64,000 nucleotides of DNA from positions 5,146,001 through 5,210,000 of the forward strand of contig NZ_JARZAE010000004.1 in the NCBI RefSeq assembly GCF_029892095.1. Direction: 5' to 3'. The number at the start of each line of letters is the position of its first letter. The stretch's first letter is position 1. The notes below the pieces were generated by a model. The model saw only the letters and a list, made by a program, of their open reading frames with translations, was not told the DNA's origin and did no database searches. Positions 10,001 through 17,258 of this stretch are shown here, in pieces. The DNA comes from Kitasatospora sp. MAP12-44. GTDB taxonomy: Bacteria > Actinomycetota > Actinomycetes > Streptomycetales > Streptomycetaceae. A program made the position numbers and the translations under genes.

Positions 10001-12448
10001 GACCCGGCGACCGTCGAGGCCCCTGAGCCCCCGACCTGCTGTGTCGATCTCGCGGAACTCGCTCTGCTGCAGGATGCTCCCGACACGGTGGTCTGGCCGG
10101 CGCCCCGCGGAACCGGTGGCGGCGTGGCGGACATCCACGCCGGCGTGCTGACGACGCTCGCGCTGCTGCAGGGCTGGATAGGCGCCGATCGCCCCGGCCG
10201 GCTCGCGATCGTCACGCGCACGGCCGCCGGACTGCCCGGCGAGGAACCCGATCTGGTCGGAGCCGCCGTGGCGGGCCTGGTGCGCAGCGCGCAGTCCGAG
10301 CACCCGGGCCGGTTCCTGCTCATCGACCACGACAGCGACACCCTGCCGATCACGTCGCTCGCCGACGCCGTGGCCCAGGACGAACCGCAGCTGGCCGTGC
10401 GCGAGGGCCGGATCCTGGCACCGCGACTGCAGCCGCTGCCCGCCGCCGAACCGGGCGTGCCACCGTCGTTCGACCGCGGCACCGTGCTCATCACCGGCGG
10501 CACCGGCGGCATCGGCGCGATCGTCGCCCGGCATCTGGTCGCGGCGCGCGGCGCACGACGGCTGCTGTTGGTGTCGCGGCGCGGGGCCGCCGCGGACGGC
10601 GCCGCCGGACTGGCCGCCGAGCTGACCGAACTCGGCGCCCACGTCCGGGTCGTGGCGTGCGACGTCACCGAACGCACCGCGGTCCAGGCCCTGTTGGCCG
10701 ACATCGACGCCGATGCCCCGCTGACCGCCGTCATCCATGCGGCGGGCGTCCTGGACGACGGCACGCTCGACACCCTGACCGCCGCGCAGACGACACGGGT
10801 GCTGGCACCGAAGGTCGATGCGGCACTGCACCTGCACGAGCTGACCCGTGACCTGGAGCTGTCGGCGTTCGTGCTGTTCTCGTCCGCGGCGCCGTTGCTC
10901 GGCGGACAAGGACAGGGCAACTATGCCGCCGCGAACGCCGCGTTGGACGCGCTGGCACGCCTGCGGCGCAGCGCGGGCCTGCCCGCGCACTCGCTGGCCT
11001 GGGGACTGTGGACCGTCGGCATGGCAGAGGTCCTCAGCGGGGACGGCGCCGAGCAGTACGCCCGCCAGATCCGGGCCAGGCTGGGCCTGATCCCGATCGA
11101 CCCGGAGTCCGGGATGGCGCTGTTCGACAACGCACTCGCGACCGATCGGGCGACACCGACGACGGCACTGCTGGACACGGCGGCGCTCACCGACCTGGCG
11201 CGCGGCGGCACACTGCCCGCGGTACTGCGCGGCATGATCCGGGTTCCCTCGGCCGCCGCGAGTACCGGTGTCAGCCTGGCGCGGCAGCTGGCCGCACTGC
11301 CCGACGCCGACCGCGACGGTGTGGTCCTGCGAGAGGTGCGCAACGTCGCCTCGGCGGTCCTCGGCCACCTGTCCGGCGACGTGATCGACCCGTACGCGCC
11401 GTTCACCGAGCTCGGTTTCGACTCCCTCGGTGCCGTCGAATTCCGGAACCGGCTCGCACAGCTGACCGGGCTGACGTTGCCATCGACGCTGATCTTCGAC
11501 CACCCGACCGCCGGCGATGTGGCGAAACTGGTGCGATCGCTGATCGAGGAATCCGACACCGGCGTGGTCGAGCAGGCACCGGCCGGCGTGCGCGGCACGA
11601 TCACCGACCTGGTGTCGGCGGCGCATCGCCGCGGTGAGCTGGCAGGGGCGCTGCCGCTGCTGGTCGCGAGCTCGGCTCTGATGACCACGTACTGCGCCGA
11701 CGAGGCCGCCGCCCGGCGCCCGGCCGCGCAGCTCCTGGCGCGCGGGGCCGCGGCACCGGCACTGATCTGCCTCCCGTCGTTCCTGGCGGGATCGGGCACC
11801 CACCAGTTCGCCCGCCTGGCTCGCGAACTGCGCGGCGAGCGGCAGGTCAGTGCGTTGCGGCTGCCCGGCACGCGCGCGGGCGACGACCTGCCGGCGACCT
11901 GGGCGGCGGCGATCGAGAGCCTCGCCGCGGCCGTCGCCTCGGAACTCGAGCGAGGCCCGGCGGCGCTCATCGGCTATTCGGCCGGTGGTGCGCTCGCCCA
12001 TGCGGTCGCCCGGCGGATCGAGGACGGTGGTGGCGAGCTCGCGGGCGTCGCGATGATCGACACCTATTCCCCGGGAGAGCACGAACTCAACCGCCTGGTG
12101 CTCACCGACGCGCTGGGGCAGATCCTGTCCCGGGACCACGCACTGACCCCCGTCGACGACCACGGCCTGGTCTCCATGGGCGGCTATGTGCGGATCTTCC
12201 CCGAGCGCGAGGCCAGGCCGATCGCCGCGCCGACGCTGAATCTGCGGGCCACCGTGACGCTGAGCGGCTTCGGGGACGTCGACCCCGTCCCCGACTGGCT
12301 GCACCGTGGACCGGCCGAGTACATCGAGGCAGATCACTTCTCGATCATCGAGGAAAAGGTGGCAGAGACCGCCGCGCACCTCCGGCGCTGGCTCGATTCG
12401 CTCAGCAGCCAGAAAATCCACTCGGCCGCAACCCCTATCCGGGGGTGA
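1022..12448 (+). CDS. Bimodular type I PKS with terminal thioesterase
   Basis: Protein of 3808 residues that performs the last two extensions and release of a polyketide. Domains in order: N-terminal coiled-coil docking segment (1-33); KS (from ~34, Cys206 in DTACSSSL); AT (Ser656 in GHSIGE, HAFH at 754-757); DH (His963 in HTAFGTVLLP, Asp1135); KR (Rossmann motif ~1417, VDD ~1508, Tyr1564); ACP (Ser1731). The second module repeats this: KS (Cys1965), AT (Ser2410, HAFH 2515-2518), DH (His2721, Asp2883), KR (LDD 3244-3246, Tyr3301), ACP (Ser3468). A thioesterase follows with Ser3653 in GYSAGG, Asp3680 and His3772. GHSIG plus HAFH is the malonyl-CoA signature in both ATs. No ER lies between DH and KR. 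All catalytic residues seen are intact, so the expected product end is an unbranched conjugated diene next to the released carboxyl. Whether the TE cyclises or hydrolyses cannot be told. Confidence 0.96.
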   Translation: MDNEQKLRDYLKRATVDLRESRQRVQHLEERDHEPIAIVGMACRLPGGVASPDDLWELLGAGRDAVGPFPEGRGWDLENLYHPDPDHLGTSYTREGGFLYEADRFDAELFGIGPREAAAMDPQQRLLLETGWEAFEHAGIAPTALKGTRTGVYMGVMYDDYGSRKPNAPEDFEGYLLTGSAGSVASGRLAYTFGLEGPAVTVDTACSSSLVALHLAVQSLRQGECAMALAGGVTVMATPGTFVEFSRQRGLSPDGRCKAFSSSADGTGWAEGVGVLVLERLSDAERSGHRVLAVVRGSAVNQDGASSQLTAPNGPSQERVIRAALANARLSASEVDAVEAHGTGTRLGDPIEAQALLATYGQAREEPLRLGSLKSNIGHTQAAAGVAGVIKMVMAMRHGVLPATLHVDEPSPEVDWSAGAVRLLTQAQQWPELDRPRRTGVSSFGISGTNAHVILEEAPRDGAVDPAQQSESAQPTLRTPWLLSAKSESALRAQAGRLLTWLADHPEADDAEVAAVLIATRAQLARRGAVLGADRAGLLAGLTALAAGSASAHVVSGVAAAGETAFLFTGQGAQRVGMGAGLAAAFPVFSAALDEVCAEFDALLGVSLREVMFGETAETLLDRTEYTQPALFAFEVAVYRLLESFGVTPDVVVGHSIGELAAAYVAEVWSLADACRLVAARGRLMGALPSGGAMLAAAVSEERALELLAPGTVSLAAVNAPAATVFSGETAAIVALRDRLADEGVKTTRLTVSHAFHSALMEPMLAEYEQVARSVAYRAPRMGVCSTVSGAPAGPELLTPQYWVRQVREAVRFAPAVQSLVDAGVRRFVEVGPDAVLAAMTRQTVLDEVASRSLVAAASRRGVDEVDQFLQLLAAAHCSGVAVDWAPLSPGRPVTHLDLPLYAFQHRSYWVQPDDGALGDLGRAGLAALEHPMLRVAAPLAGRDEWLFSGRLSTTDQPWIADHTAFGTVLLPGTGFVDLALAVGSRLELPVVDELVLATPLLFDGAAAVDVQVSVTEPDHTGRRHLSIHSRAVTGIAGSTPVEPDWTLHATGTLAPADGVTQAWIDPDWPPADGTPIDGTRLYDRLADLGFGYGPSFQGVRAAWTSGDESFAEVALDETTARRAAGFEVHPALLDAAFHAAIDALADDLPDGRLPLPFSFGGVRVFRRGATAVRVRTIRSGPEKVRIDACDATGAAVLSVDAVLARPADARALAGARSPLYALDWKPVTAPAVTAPALSDRRLVALGRPVAGCAETFGAVAAFATAGDHTGAAVVWAPETASADGDDVPATIRTAVHHALAVLRDWFAEPGCADSTLIVLTRHGSGLPGETPDPAAAAVRGLVRSAQSEYPGRIVQVDLDDDLDLDDDGLADLRRWIAAAVATDEPQLAIRDGAMLAPRLMRTTTAESTGEPFGDGTVLITGGAGGLGAVTARHLVTRHGVRRLLLVSRRGSAAPGVAELVTELTALGADVRVAACDVSDRAAVAALLDSVPAHEPVTAVVHTAGVVDDGTIETLTAEQVDRVLAPKVDAAWHLHELTRDLDLSAFVLFSSAGPLLGGQGQGNYAAANAALDALAQARRSAGLPAHSLAWGLWKRGMAEALNDPGAEHLVRQIRTRLGLSTIEPDTGMQLFDDALATSEPMLMTALLDTPSLTALGRLGTLPAVLRGLIQVPSRGQVADSPLRQRLLEAPADQWEALIRTEVRAIAAAVLGHESADAIDPETPFAALGFDSLGGVEFRNRVSAATGVQLPATLVFDYPTAAAVAGFLRTRVDGSAPTRPRPASTRAKARVDEPIAIVGMSCRYPGGVENPDQLWELITGRVDAITPIPGDRGWDVDHLYDTEPGKPGKIYTREGGFLHAAGDFDAAFFGIGPREAAAMDPQQRLLLEASWEALEDAGIDPTALRGSDTGVYAGVMYQDYGYSARDAADGAADGYLATGSAGSVVSGRVSYSLGLEGPAVTVDTACSSSLVALHLAVQALRAGETSLVLASGVTVMSTPLLFLEFSRQRALSPDGRCKPFANAADGVSWAEGVGVLALERLSDAQRNGRPVLAVIRGSAINQDGASNGLTAPNGPSQERVIAQALVNAGVTAAEVDAVEAHGTGTTLGDPIEAQALINAYGQDRAEPLRIGSLKSNIGHTQAAAGVGGVIKMVQALRHEILPPTLHVDAPSPHVEWSAGAVQILTEAEPWPVGERPRRAGVSSFGISGTNAHVILEEAPAALPRPADAPRPAAVPLLLSARTPAALRTQARRLHDALRERPELDLTDVAATLALHRARLEQRAAVVGPDRETLLAALARLAADEPAAGIANGAGQSGTTAFLFTGQGAQRIGMGAELYREFPAFAAALDEVCAEFDAHLGHSLREVMFGATAETLLDRTEYTQPALFAFEVAMYRLVESFGVTPDVVAGHSIGELAAAYAAGVWSLSDACRLVAARGRLMGALPTGGSMLAAAVPQERAVELLAAGHADPAVGAVSLAAVNAPDAVVFSGDTEAVAALESRLVAEGVKTSRLRVSHAFHSALMDPMLTEFAEIAAGLTYHQPRIPLCSTVSGAFADDSVGTPEYWVRQLREAVRFAPAVRSLLDSGVRLFVELGPDAVLTAMTRATLATDLAARATVVAGSRRTVAEAEQLVAALATAHCAGQPVRWAAYFGARPQARITLPTYPFQHERFWLLPAEAAAPLAGGDSADHPLLHAQVQLAGKDEWLFTGRISLRTHPWLADHALFGTVVLPGTGFVELALAAGARLGVPRLAELVLAAPLTLTTDGAADLQLAVGEPDADGHRTVAIHARAADAWVLHARGLLTPATPTAAPGWSQVWPPVAGDPVDAQQVYRALGDLGFGYGPVFQGVRAAWSRGEEVFVDLALDTDTAARATAFGVHPALLDAVFHAAVDQLAEGGPDGRVPLPFAFEGVQLAQSGVGALRARIARIAPNTLRVDAVDATGALVLSMESVRARPIDQQALAQLRGAAPLFDVEWVAVPAVTKADAGRIVVLGDPATVEAPEPPTCCVDLAELALLQDAPDTVVWPAPRGTGGGVADIHAGVLTTLALLQGWIGADRPGRLAIVTRTAAGLPGEEPDLVGAAVAGLVRSAQSEHPGRFLLIDHDSDTLPITSLADAVAQDEPQLAVREGRILAPRLQPLPAAEPGVPPSFDRGTVLITGGTGGIGAIVARHLVAARGARRLLLVSRRGAAADGAAGLAAELTELGAHVRVVACDVTERTAVQALLADIDADAPLTAVIHAAGVLDDGTLDTLTAAQTTRVLAPKVDAALHLHELTRDLELSAFVLFSSAAPLLGGQGQGNYAAANAALDALARLRRSAGLPAHSLAWGLWTVGMAEVLSGDGAEQYARQIRARLGLIPIDPESGMALFDNALATDRATPTTALLDTAALTDLARGGTLPAVLRGMIRVPSAAASTGVSLARQLAALPDADRDGVVLREVRNVASAVLGHLSGDVIDPYAPFTELGFDSLGAVEFRNRLAQLTGLTLPSTLIFDHPTAGDVAKLVRSLIEESDTGVVEQAPAGVRGTITDLVSAAHRRGELAGALPLLVASSALMTTYCADEAAARRPAAQLLARGAAAPALICLPSFLAGSGTHQFARLARELRGERQVSALRLPGTRAGDDLPATWAAAIESLAAAVASELERGPAALIGYSAGGALAHAVARRIEDGGGELAGVAMIDTYSPGEHELNRLVLTDALGQILSRDHALTPVDDHGLVSMGGYVRIFPEREARPIAAPTLNLRATVTLSGFGDVDPVPDWLHRGPAEYIEADHFSIIEEKVAETAAHLRRWLDSLSSQKIHSAATPIRG
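2866..2932 (+). repeat. 67-bp exact intragenic repeat in AT of module 1 (copy 2 at 8128-8194)
   Basis: The 67 bases here are identical to 8128-8194 in the second module. They encode the segment around LLDRTEYTQPALFAFEVA upstream of the AT active site. Flanking AT and KS DNA is also closely similar. Such identity at DNA level suggests recent duplication or gene conversion between modules. Confidence 0.85.
8128..8194 (+). repeat. 67-bp exact intragenic repeat in AT of module 2
   Basis: Second copy of the exact repeat at 2866-2932. It encodes the same AT segment and keeps the same codon choices, unlike much of the rest of the two modules. Confidence 0.85.
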
Positions 12449-12455
12449 AAACCCC
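12431..12455 (+). terminator. Weak overlapping short hairpins at the PKS stop
   Basis: ACCCC (12431-12435) can pair with GGGGT (12442-12446). Alternatively the same GGGGT can pair with ACCCC at 12451-12455 around a GAAA loop. The stems are only 5 bp and overlap the stop codon, so this is at best a weak terminator or attenuator. Confidence 0.25.
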
Positions 12456-12557
12456 TATCTCGGAAATCCGCCGGAGGCACAGAATTATCCGGTCCGCAAA
12501 TCCGGCAGGGGCATATGGTCCGCCCGGCCGCAACAGTTTTGACGAGAAACTCCAAGC

Positions 12558-12587
12558 TTGACGACGTCGTGGAATTTTGCTTATAGT
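12558..12587 (+). promoter_or_regulatory. Promoter for the exporter gene (TTGACG-18-TATAGT)
   Basis: TTGACG at 12558-12563 and TATAGT at 12582-12587 are separated by 18 nt, a good match to the vegetative (HrdB-type) consensus. The spacer starts in a perfect 10-bp palindrome, ACGACGTCGT at 12561-12570, which could be an operator. It lies 44 nt upstream of the exporter ATG, so the exporter and the helicase-like gene behind it can be expressed separately from the PKS genes. Confidence 0.6.
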
Positions 12588-12630
12588 TCCCGTCGTTCAA
12601 GCTCCCGTCGATCGATAGTCGAAGGTGGTC

Positions 12631-14208
12631 ATGACCGCGTCTCTGATGCTGCCGAAGTCCAGGCAGCGGTTGATTCTTGCCATTCTTATGCTGTGTTCGC
12701 TGCTGATCTGGCTGGAAAATACCGTCCTGAGTACTGCGCTGGAGACCCTTGCGGACCCGGTCCGTGGACTGGGGGCCAATCCCGGTCAGCTGCAATGGGC
12801 GACCGGTGCGTACACGCTGGCGTTCGCCACACTGATGTTCGCAGCAGGAGCATTGGGCGATCGGTTCGGTCACCGGACCGTGTTCTCCAGTGGGCTGGTG
12901 ATCTTCGCCGGGTCCTCGCTCTGGGCGGCGTACACCAGCAACGCGGGCCAGCTGATTGTGGCTCGAGCCGCGATGGGGGTGGGCAGCTCGCTGATCACGC
13001 CCGCCATGATGGCCATCCTGATGTGGACCTTCACCGGTCCCGCGCGGGCTGCCGCGATCGGCATCTTCTCGACGTCGGCCGGTGTCGGAATGGCGGCCGG
13101 CCCGGTGCTGGCGGGGTTCCTGCTCGATCATTTCTGGTGGGGCTCGGTCTTTCTGATCAATGTCCCCGTCGCGGCATTGGCGTTGATCGGGCTCGTCGTG
13201 CTGGTTCCGAACTTCCGCAGCCCCACGCGGCGGCCGCTGGACCCCGCTGGAATGCTGCTGTCGATGAGTGGGCTCGTGGTGCTGGTCTACGGGCTGATCC
13301 GGGCGGGGCAGGTCGCATCGTGGAGTCGTGCCGACGTCTGGGGGCCGATCATTGCCGGTCTGGTTCTGCTGGCCGTTTTCGTCCTCGTCGAACTGCGTGT
13401 CAAGGTGCCCAGCTTCGATCCGCGACTGTTCGCGCAACGCACCTTCAGTGGCGGCAATGTGGCGCTCGGACTGCTGCTCTTCGGTGTGGCCGCCATCACC
13501 TTCTACAACGCGTTCTACCTGCAAGGCGCGCTCGGATTTTCACCGATGAAGGCGGGTCTGGCCAATATCCCGACCGCATTCGGCGCGCTCGCGTCGGCGC
13601 CCATCGCCTCGCGCCTGGTTCGCCGCCTGCCGCTACGCCTGGTCGCCGTACCGGCGATCACCGTGGCTGCGCTGACCATGGGCGGGTACGCGTTCCTCGG
13701 ACTCCAGACCCCACTCGTCTGGATCGAGATCCTGTTGCTGCTGCAGGGACTCTCGATCGGCATGGCGATCGGCCCCGTCACGGCCGCATTGATCAGCAAC
13801 CTCCCGCTGGAACAGGCCGGTGCGGGATCGGCCGTCACCAACACCGTGCGGCAGACCGGCAGTGTGATCGGAATCGCGGTAGGCGGCACGATCATGTCGA
13901 TCACGTATCGACATGCGATCGAACCTTCGCTGAAGGGTGCACCCGGTCCGGTGCAGGACCAGGCGCGGGTCTCCGCCGAACAGACCCGCCACGTCGCCGC
14001 CGCTATCCACCGGCCCGATCTTGCTCAGGCTGCTGACCATGCGTTCGTCCATGCCATGCATGTCGGCGCGGGCTGGATCGCGCTCATCGCGCTCCTCGGA
14101 GCAGTTGTGCTGCTGGTGACCCTGCCTGCCGCCGGAAAGAAGAAGGAGCCGGCACCGGAGCCGGACTACGAAGAGGCCCGCAGCGCCGAGCTTCACACCA
14201 TCGCGTGA
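12631..14208 (+). CDS. MFS drug exporter, DHA2 (14-TMS, EmrB/QacA) family
   Basis: Hydrophobic transporter of 525 residues that very likely exports the cluster's polyketide in exchange for protons. It carries motif A (GALGDRFGHRTVF) after TM2 and motif C (GVGMAAGPVLAGFL) in TM5, and its length and spacing of hydrophobic stretches fit the 14-helix DHA2 class. I chose ATG at 12631 because GAAGG at 12621-12625 stands 5 nt before it; an in-frame GTG at 12625 would overlap that ribosome site. The stop is close to the following HelD-like gene, so the two are probably one transcript. The substrate is inferred only from position next to the PKS. Confidence 0.93.
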   Translation: MTASLMLPKSRQRLILAILMLCSLLIWLENTVLSTALETLADPVRGLGANPGQLQWATGAYTLAFATLMFAAGALGDRFGHRTVFSSGLVIFAGSSLWAAYTSNAGQLIVARAAMGVGSSLITPAMMAILMWTFTGPARAAAIGIFSTSAGVGMAAGPVLAGFLLDHFWWGSVFLINVPVAALALIGLVVLVPNFRSPTRRPLDPAGMLLSMSGLVVLVYGLIRAGQVASWSRADVWGPIIAGLVLLAVFVLVELRVKVPSFDPRLFAQRTFSGGNVALGLLLFGVAAITFYNAFYLQGALGFSPMKAGLANIPTAFGALASAPIASRLVRRLPLRLVAVPAITVAALTMGGYAFLGLQTPLVWIEILLLLQGLSIGMAIGPVTAALISNLPLEQAGAGSAVTNTVRQTGSVIGIAVGGTIMSITYRHAIEPSLKGAPGPVQDQARVSAEQTRHVAAAIHRPDLAQAADHAFVHAMHVGAGWIALIALLGAVVLLVTLPAAGKKKEPAPEPDYEEARSAELHTIA

Positions 14209-14250
14209 AGGGCTGTCCGTATGGTGCGGCTTGAATCGAAGGAGCCCCTG

Positions 14251-16332
14251 TTGTCGAACATGACTGATCCCGCTGTGCGTGCGGTTGGCTCGGAGCAGGA
14301 TTATGTGTCCTCCTTGTACGCGTTGCTCACCGAGCGGCTTTCCGAGGCGCGAGCACACCGAGCGAGTGTGCTGAAGGGAACGGCGGACAGCGCCGGTGAG
14401 GCATACGAGCGAGAAATCGCCGCCGATCGTCTGGCCAAGGAAATCGGCCGGCTGGAGGGCGCCGAAAAGGGGCTGGTCTTCGGGCGCATCGACTGGACGG
14501 ATGGCACGGCCCTGCGCATCGGGCGGATCGGACTGCAGACGGAGGAGGATGACCTGCCGCTGCTCGTGGACTGGCGCGCGAAGGCGGCGCGGGCTTTCTA
14601 CGAGGCGACACCGGTCCACCCGATGGACCTGCGGCGGCGCCGGCACCTGCGCCTCGAGGAGCGCACGGTCATCTCGGTGAGCGACGAACTGCTGGACGGG
14701 ACCGCCCCGACCGACGAGGACGTCATCGGGGACGGCCCGTTGACCGAGGCTCTGTCGGCACGGCGTACGGGCAGGATGCACGCGGCCGTCGCGACGCTGC
14801 AGGCCGAGCAGGACGAGATCGTCCGCTCCGCCCACCGCGGGGTGACCGTGGTGCAGGGCGGGCCCGGCACTGGCAAGACGGTGGTCGCCCTGCACCGGGC
14901 GGCCTACGTCCTGTACGCGTTCCCGCGCGCCGCGGCGGAGGGTGTCCTGGTGGTGGGCCCGAACGCCCGGTTCCTCGACTACATCTCCCAGGTCCTTCCC
15001 TCGCTCGGAGAGAACGACGTCGTGCTGGCGACCTGCCGGGAACTGGCCGGAGTGTCCACGGACACGGTGGGCCCGATCGATACGGCGCGTCTGAAGGGCA
15101 GCTCCGACCTTGCCGACGCCTTGGCCGGCCTGCTGCGCGTCCACCAGGCCCCCGCCGGTGACTTCACCGTGCGGGTCGGACAGGAACTGGTCCACCTCTC
15201 CGGCGAGGAGGTCGCCAGGGCACGCGATGCCGCGCTGGCAGCCGTTTCAGGGCACAACCCCGCGCGCCTGGTGTTCAAAGAGCTCCTGGTTGACGCCGTC
15301 ACCGACGCGATGCAACGAGACATGGGCGACCTCCTGGAGCAGATCGACGCCGATGCCGAGAGGATGACGGGCATCAACCTCGACCGGTTCACGGGAGCCG
15401 CGCAGCGCCGTGTCGAAGGTGCGGCCGACCCGGGTCCGGTCCACGAGCTGGACCTGGACGCCATCCGAGCCGATCTCCTCGACGACGCCGGTGTCGACCG
15501 AGCGGTCGAGGTGTTGTGGCCGCAGCTGGTACCCGGTGACCTCGTGAAGGCGCTCCTGACGAACGCCGACGCGATCGCCGAGTGCCTGCCCCGCCTGACC
15601 GCGCAGGAGCGGTCCCTGCTGCTGCGCGGTCCCAAGGACCCGTGGACCGAGGCCGATGTGCCGTTGCTGGACGAGGCGGCGAGCCTGGTCGACGGCCCCC
15701 CCAAGCGGACGTACGGGCACGTCGTCGTCGACGAGGCGCAGGAACTGACCGCCATGCAGTGGCGGATGATCATCCGCCGCTGCCCGTCAAGGGCGATGAC
15801 GCTGGTGGGTGACTTCGCCCAGGCAGGCCCGGTCGCGACAGCACTGGACTGGAAGGAAGCACTGAGCCCGCACGTCGGACCGCGGTTCAAGATGCACAAC
15901 CTGACCGTCAGTTACCGCACCACGCAGGAGATCCTGGAGAGCGTCCGGGACCTGCTCGCGCGGATCGCTCCGGACCAGAAGCCCACCCGGTCACTGCGAA
16001 GCGGTGAGAGCCCTCGCACCGTGACCACACCCGCGGACGAGTTGGTCACCGCCGTCGTTCAGGAACTCCGCGCCCAGAGCACCGCGCACCCGGGCGAGCT
16101 GCTGGGAGTGGTCTGCGCGGACACCAGGGTGAGCGAGCTGACGGCTCAGGGCATCGATCGCCACGCACGCATCGTGCCGGCGTCCGAAGCACGGGGCCTG
16201 GAATTCGACGGGGTCGTCGTCATGAACCCCGAGGAAATCATCACGGCCCGCCCCGGTGGGGACAGGGACTTGTACGTAGCCCTGACCCGGGCCACCAAGC
16301 GCCTCTGCACAATCACCGTCCAGCCCGCCTGA
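14251..16332 (+). CDS. HelD/HelR-like RNA polymerase-associated SF1 ATPase
   Basis: UvrD-like ATPase of about 693 residues. The N-terminal part is charged and helical (SEQDYVSSLYALLTERL...), as in the antiparallel coiled-coil of HelD proteins. Walker A is GGPGTGKT, Walker B is VVVDEAQE, and the C-terminal motifs are RGLEFDGVVV and YVALTRATKRL. HelD proteins remove or recycle stalled RNA polymerase, and the HelR branch protects actinobacteria from rifamycins. I prefer TTG at 14251, 6 nt after AAGGAG; ATG at 14260 and ATG at 14221 are alternatives. It follows the exporter by about 40 nt and should be co-transcribed. I cannot separate HelR from other actinobacterial HelD proteins by eye. Confidence 0.8.
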   Translation: MSNMTDPAVRAVGSEQDYVSSLYALLTERLSEARAHRASVLKGTADSAGEAYEREIAADRLAKEIGRLEGAEKGLVFGRIDWTDGTALRIGRIGLQTEEDDLPLLVDWRAKAARAFYEATPVHPMDLRRRRHLRLEERTVISVSDELLDGTAPTDEDVIGDGPLTEALSARRTGRMHAAVATLQAEQDEIVRSAHRGVTVVQGGPGTGKTVVALHRAAYVLYAFPRAAAEGVLVVGPNARFLDYISQVLPSLGENDVVLATCRELAGVSTDTVGPIDTARLKGSSDLADALAGLLRVHQAPAGDFTVRVGQELVHLSGEEVARARDAALAAVSGHNPARLVFKELLVDAVTDAMQRDMGDLLEQIDADAERMTGINLDRFTGAAQRRVEGAADPGPVHELDLDAIRADLLDDAGVDRAVEVLWPQLVPGDLVKALLTNADAIAECLPRLTAQERSLLLRGPKDPWTEADVPLLDEAASLVDGPPKRTYGHVVVDEAQELTAMQWRMIIRRCPSRAMTLVGDFAQAGPVATALDWKEALSPHVGPRFKMHNLTVSYRTTQEILESVRDLLARIAPDQKPTRSLRSGESPRTVTTPADELVTAVVQELRAQSTAHPGELLGVVCADTRVSELTAQGIDRHARIVPASEARGLEFDGVVVMNPEEIITARPGGDRDLYVALTRATKRLCTITVQPA

Positions 16333-16362
16333 CGACGCGGCGCCCGCGTCGTCGCCGCGGGC
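16331..16362 (+). terminator. Hairpin after the HelD-like gene with a competing alternative stem
   Basis: A perfect 10-bp stem (16331-16340 with 16344-16353, 3-nt loop) starts within the stop codon. A second stem (GCCCGCG 16342-16348 with CGCGGGC 16356-16362) uses part of the same bases, so the two are mutually exclusive. There is no T-run, as is common for actinobacterial terminators. Confidence 0.6.
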
Positions 16363-16375
16363 GCACCCGGGACAG

Positions 16376-16457
16376 CCCCTAACGGAGTCCTATTAGTTAG
16401 GGGTCGACACTTCCCGCCCCTCCATGCCACGCTCACTTATCAGGGGTCGAACCTTCC
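16376..16457 (+). promoter_or_regulatory. Putative operator region of the LuxR-type regulator
   Basis: An 8-bp perfect inverted repeat, CCCCTAAC (16376-16383) and GTTAGGGG (16396-16403), is separated by 12 nt. It overlaps the first of two direct repeats: a 16-mer at 16399-16414 that recurs at 16442-16457 with 14 of 16 matches (core AGGGGTCGA). Both lie just upstream of the regulator and could bind it or another regulator of the cluster. Confidence 0.45.
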
Positions 16458-16490
16458 AGACATTAACTGAAATAACGGGGGATCACTGAT

Positions 16491-17258
16491 ATGGGCAGCG
16501 TACGGCAACTGATGCCGAGCAGCGAAAATCACGAACGCTACGCCGGTAGGAGACACTACTTGATGCATGATGCATCTGGCGGACGAGTCTCCTACCCGCG
16601 GGGTGGACCATCTCTGTTGCACACTGAGACGGCGGTCGTGCTGGCAATCCAGGACGACATTCGTCGATACAGCATCGAGGGAATGCTGCGTTCGCTCGAC
16701 ATCCCGTTCGCAGTGCAATTCATCACAGACATCGAGGATCTCTCGACGTTCCGCAACGGCCGGCTGATCATTTCATCCAGCGATGCTCTGCGGTCTGCGC
16801 CTGACGAGATCGCTGAAAACCTGCGCATCCACAACATCAATGTACTGATCCTGGTGGATTCGGCAGACGTTGTGGAGCAGTCCTGGGTCGATCGTGCAAA
16901 CGGTTTCCTGGACTGGGCAGATCTCCGCCCCGAGACCCTGCGCGAAGCGATCGTCGACGTGAAGGACGGACGCTTTCATGTGTCGCCGACCCTGGTGCGA
17001 CGATCCGTGACGGCACCCGAGCGAGCCGGTGATGACAGCACCTCGAAGCGCGCGTCGATGATTGCACTGACGACACGCGAACAACAGGTACTGCGCCTGA
17101 TTGCCGAGGGGCAGAGCAACCGACAGGTCGCTCGATCGCTGAGCATCTCCGAACATGGAGTCAAGCGCGCGGTCGGCATCATCTTGGCCAAGCTCAACTG
17201 CCCGAATCGGACTCTTGCGGTTGTTCGGGCCATGGAGTCGGGACTCCTCGTCATGTGA
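16491..17258 (+). CDS. LuxR-family transcriptional regulator with atypical receiver-like domain
   Basis: DNA-binding regulator of 255 residues. The C-terminal helix-turn-helix is clear: LTTREQQVLRLIAEG, then NRQVARSLSISEHGVKRAVG and a closing helix. The N-terminal ~130 residues have the alternating strand-helix pattern of a response-regulator receiver, but I do not see the normal acidic pocket and phospho-acceptor Asp, so it is probably an orphan regulator not controlled by a histidine kinase. It is the last gene of the PKS side and a plausible pathway-specific regulator. ATG 16491 gives the longest form; ATG 16563, 10 nt after AGGAG at 16548-16552, is an equally good start and keeps all domains. 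Confidence 0.85.
   Translation: MGSVRQLMPSSENHERYAGRRHYLMHDASGGRVSYPRGGPSLLHTETAVVLAIQDDIRRYSIEGMLRSLDIPFAVQFITDIEDLSTFRNGRLIISSSDALRSAPDEIAENLRIHNINVLILVDSADVVEQSWVDRANGFLDWADLRPETLREAIVDVKDGRFHVSPTLVRRSVTAPERAGDDSTSKRASMIALTTREQQVLRLIAEGQSNRQVARSLSISEHGVKRAVGIILAKLNCPNRTLAVVRAMESGLLVM

Noticed and set aside
14100..14260. Rifamycin-associated element before the HelD-like gene
   Set aside because: The space between exporter and HelD is too short and no matching inverted repeat is seen.
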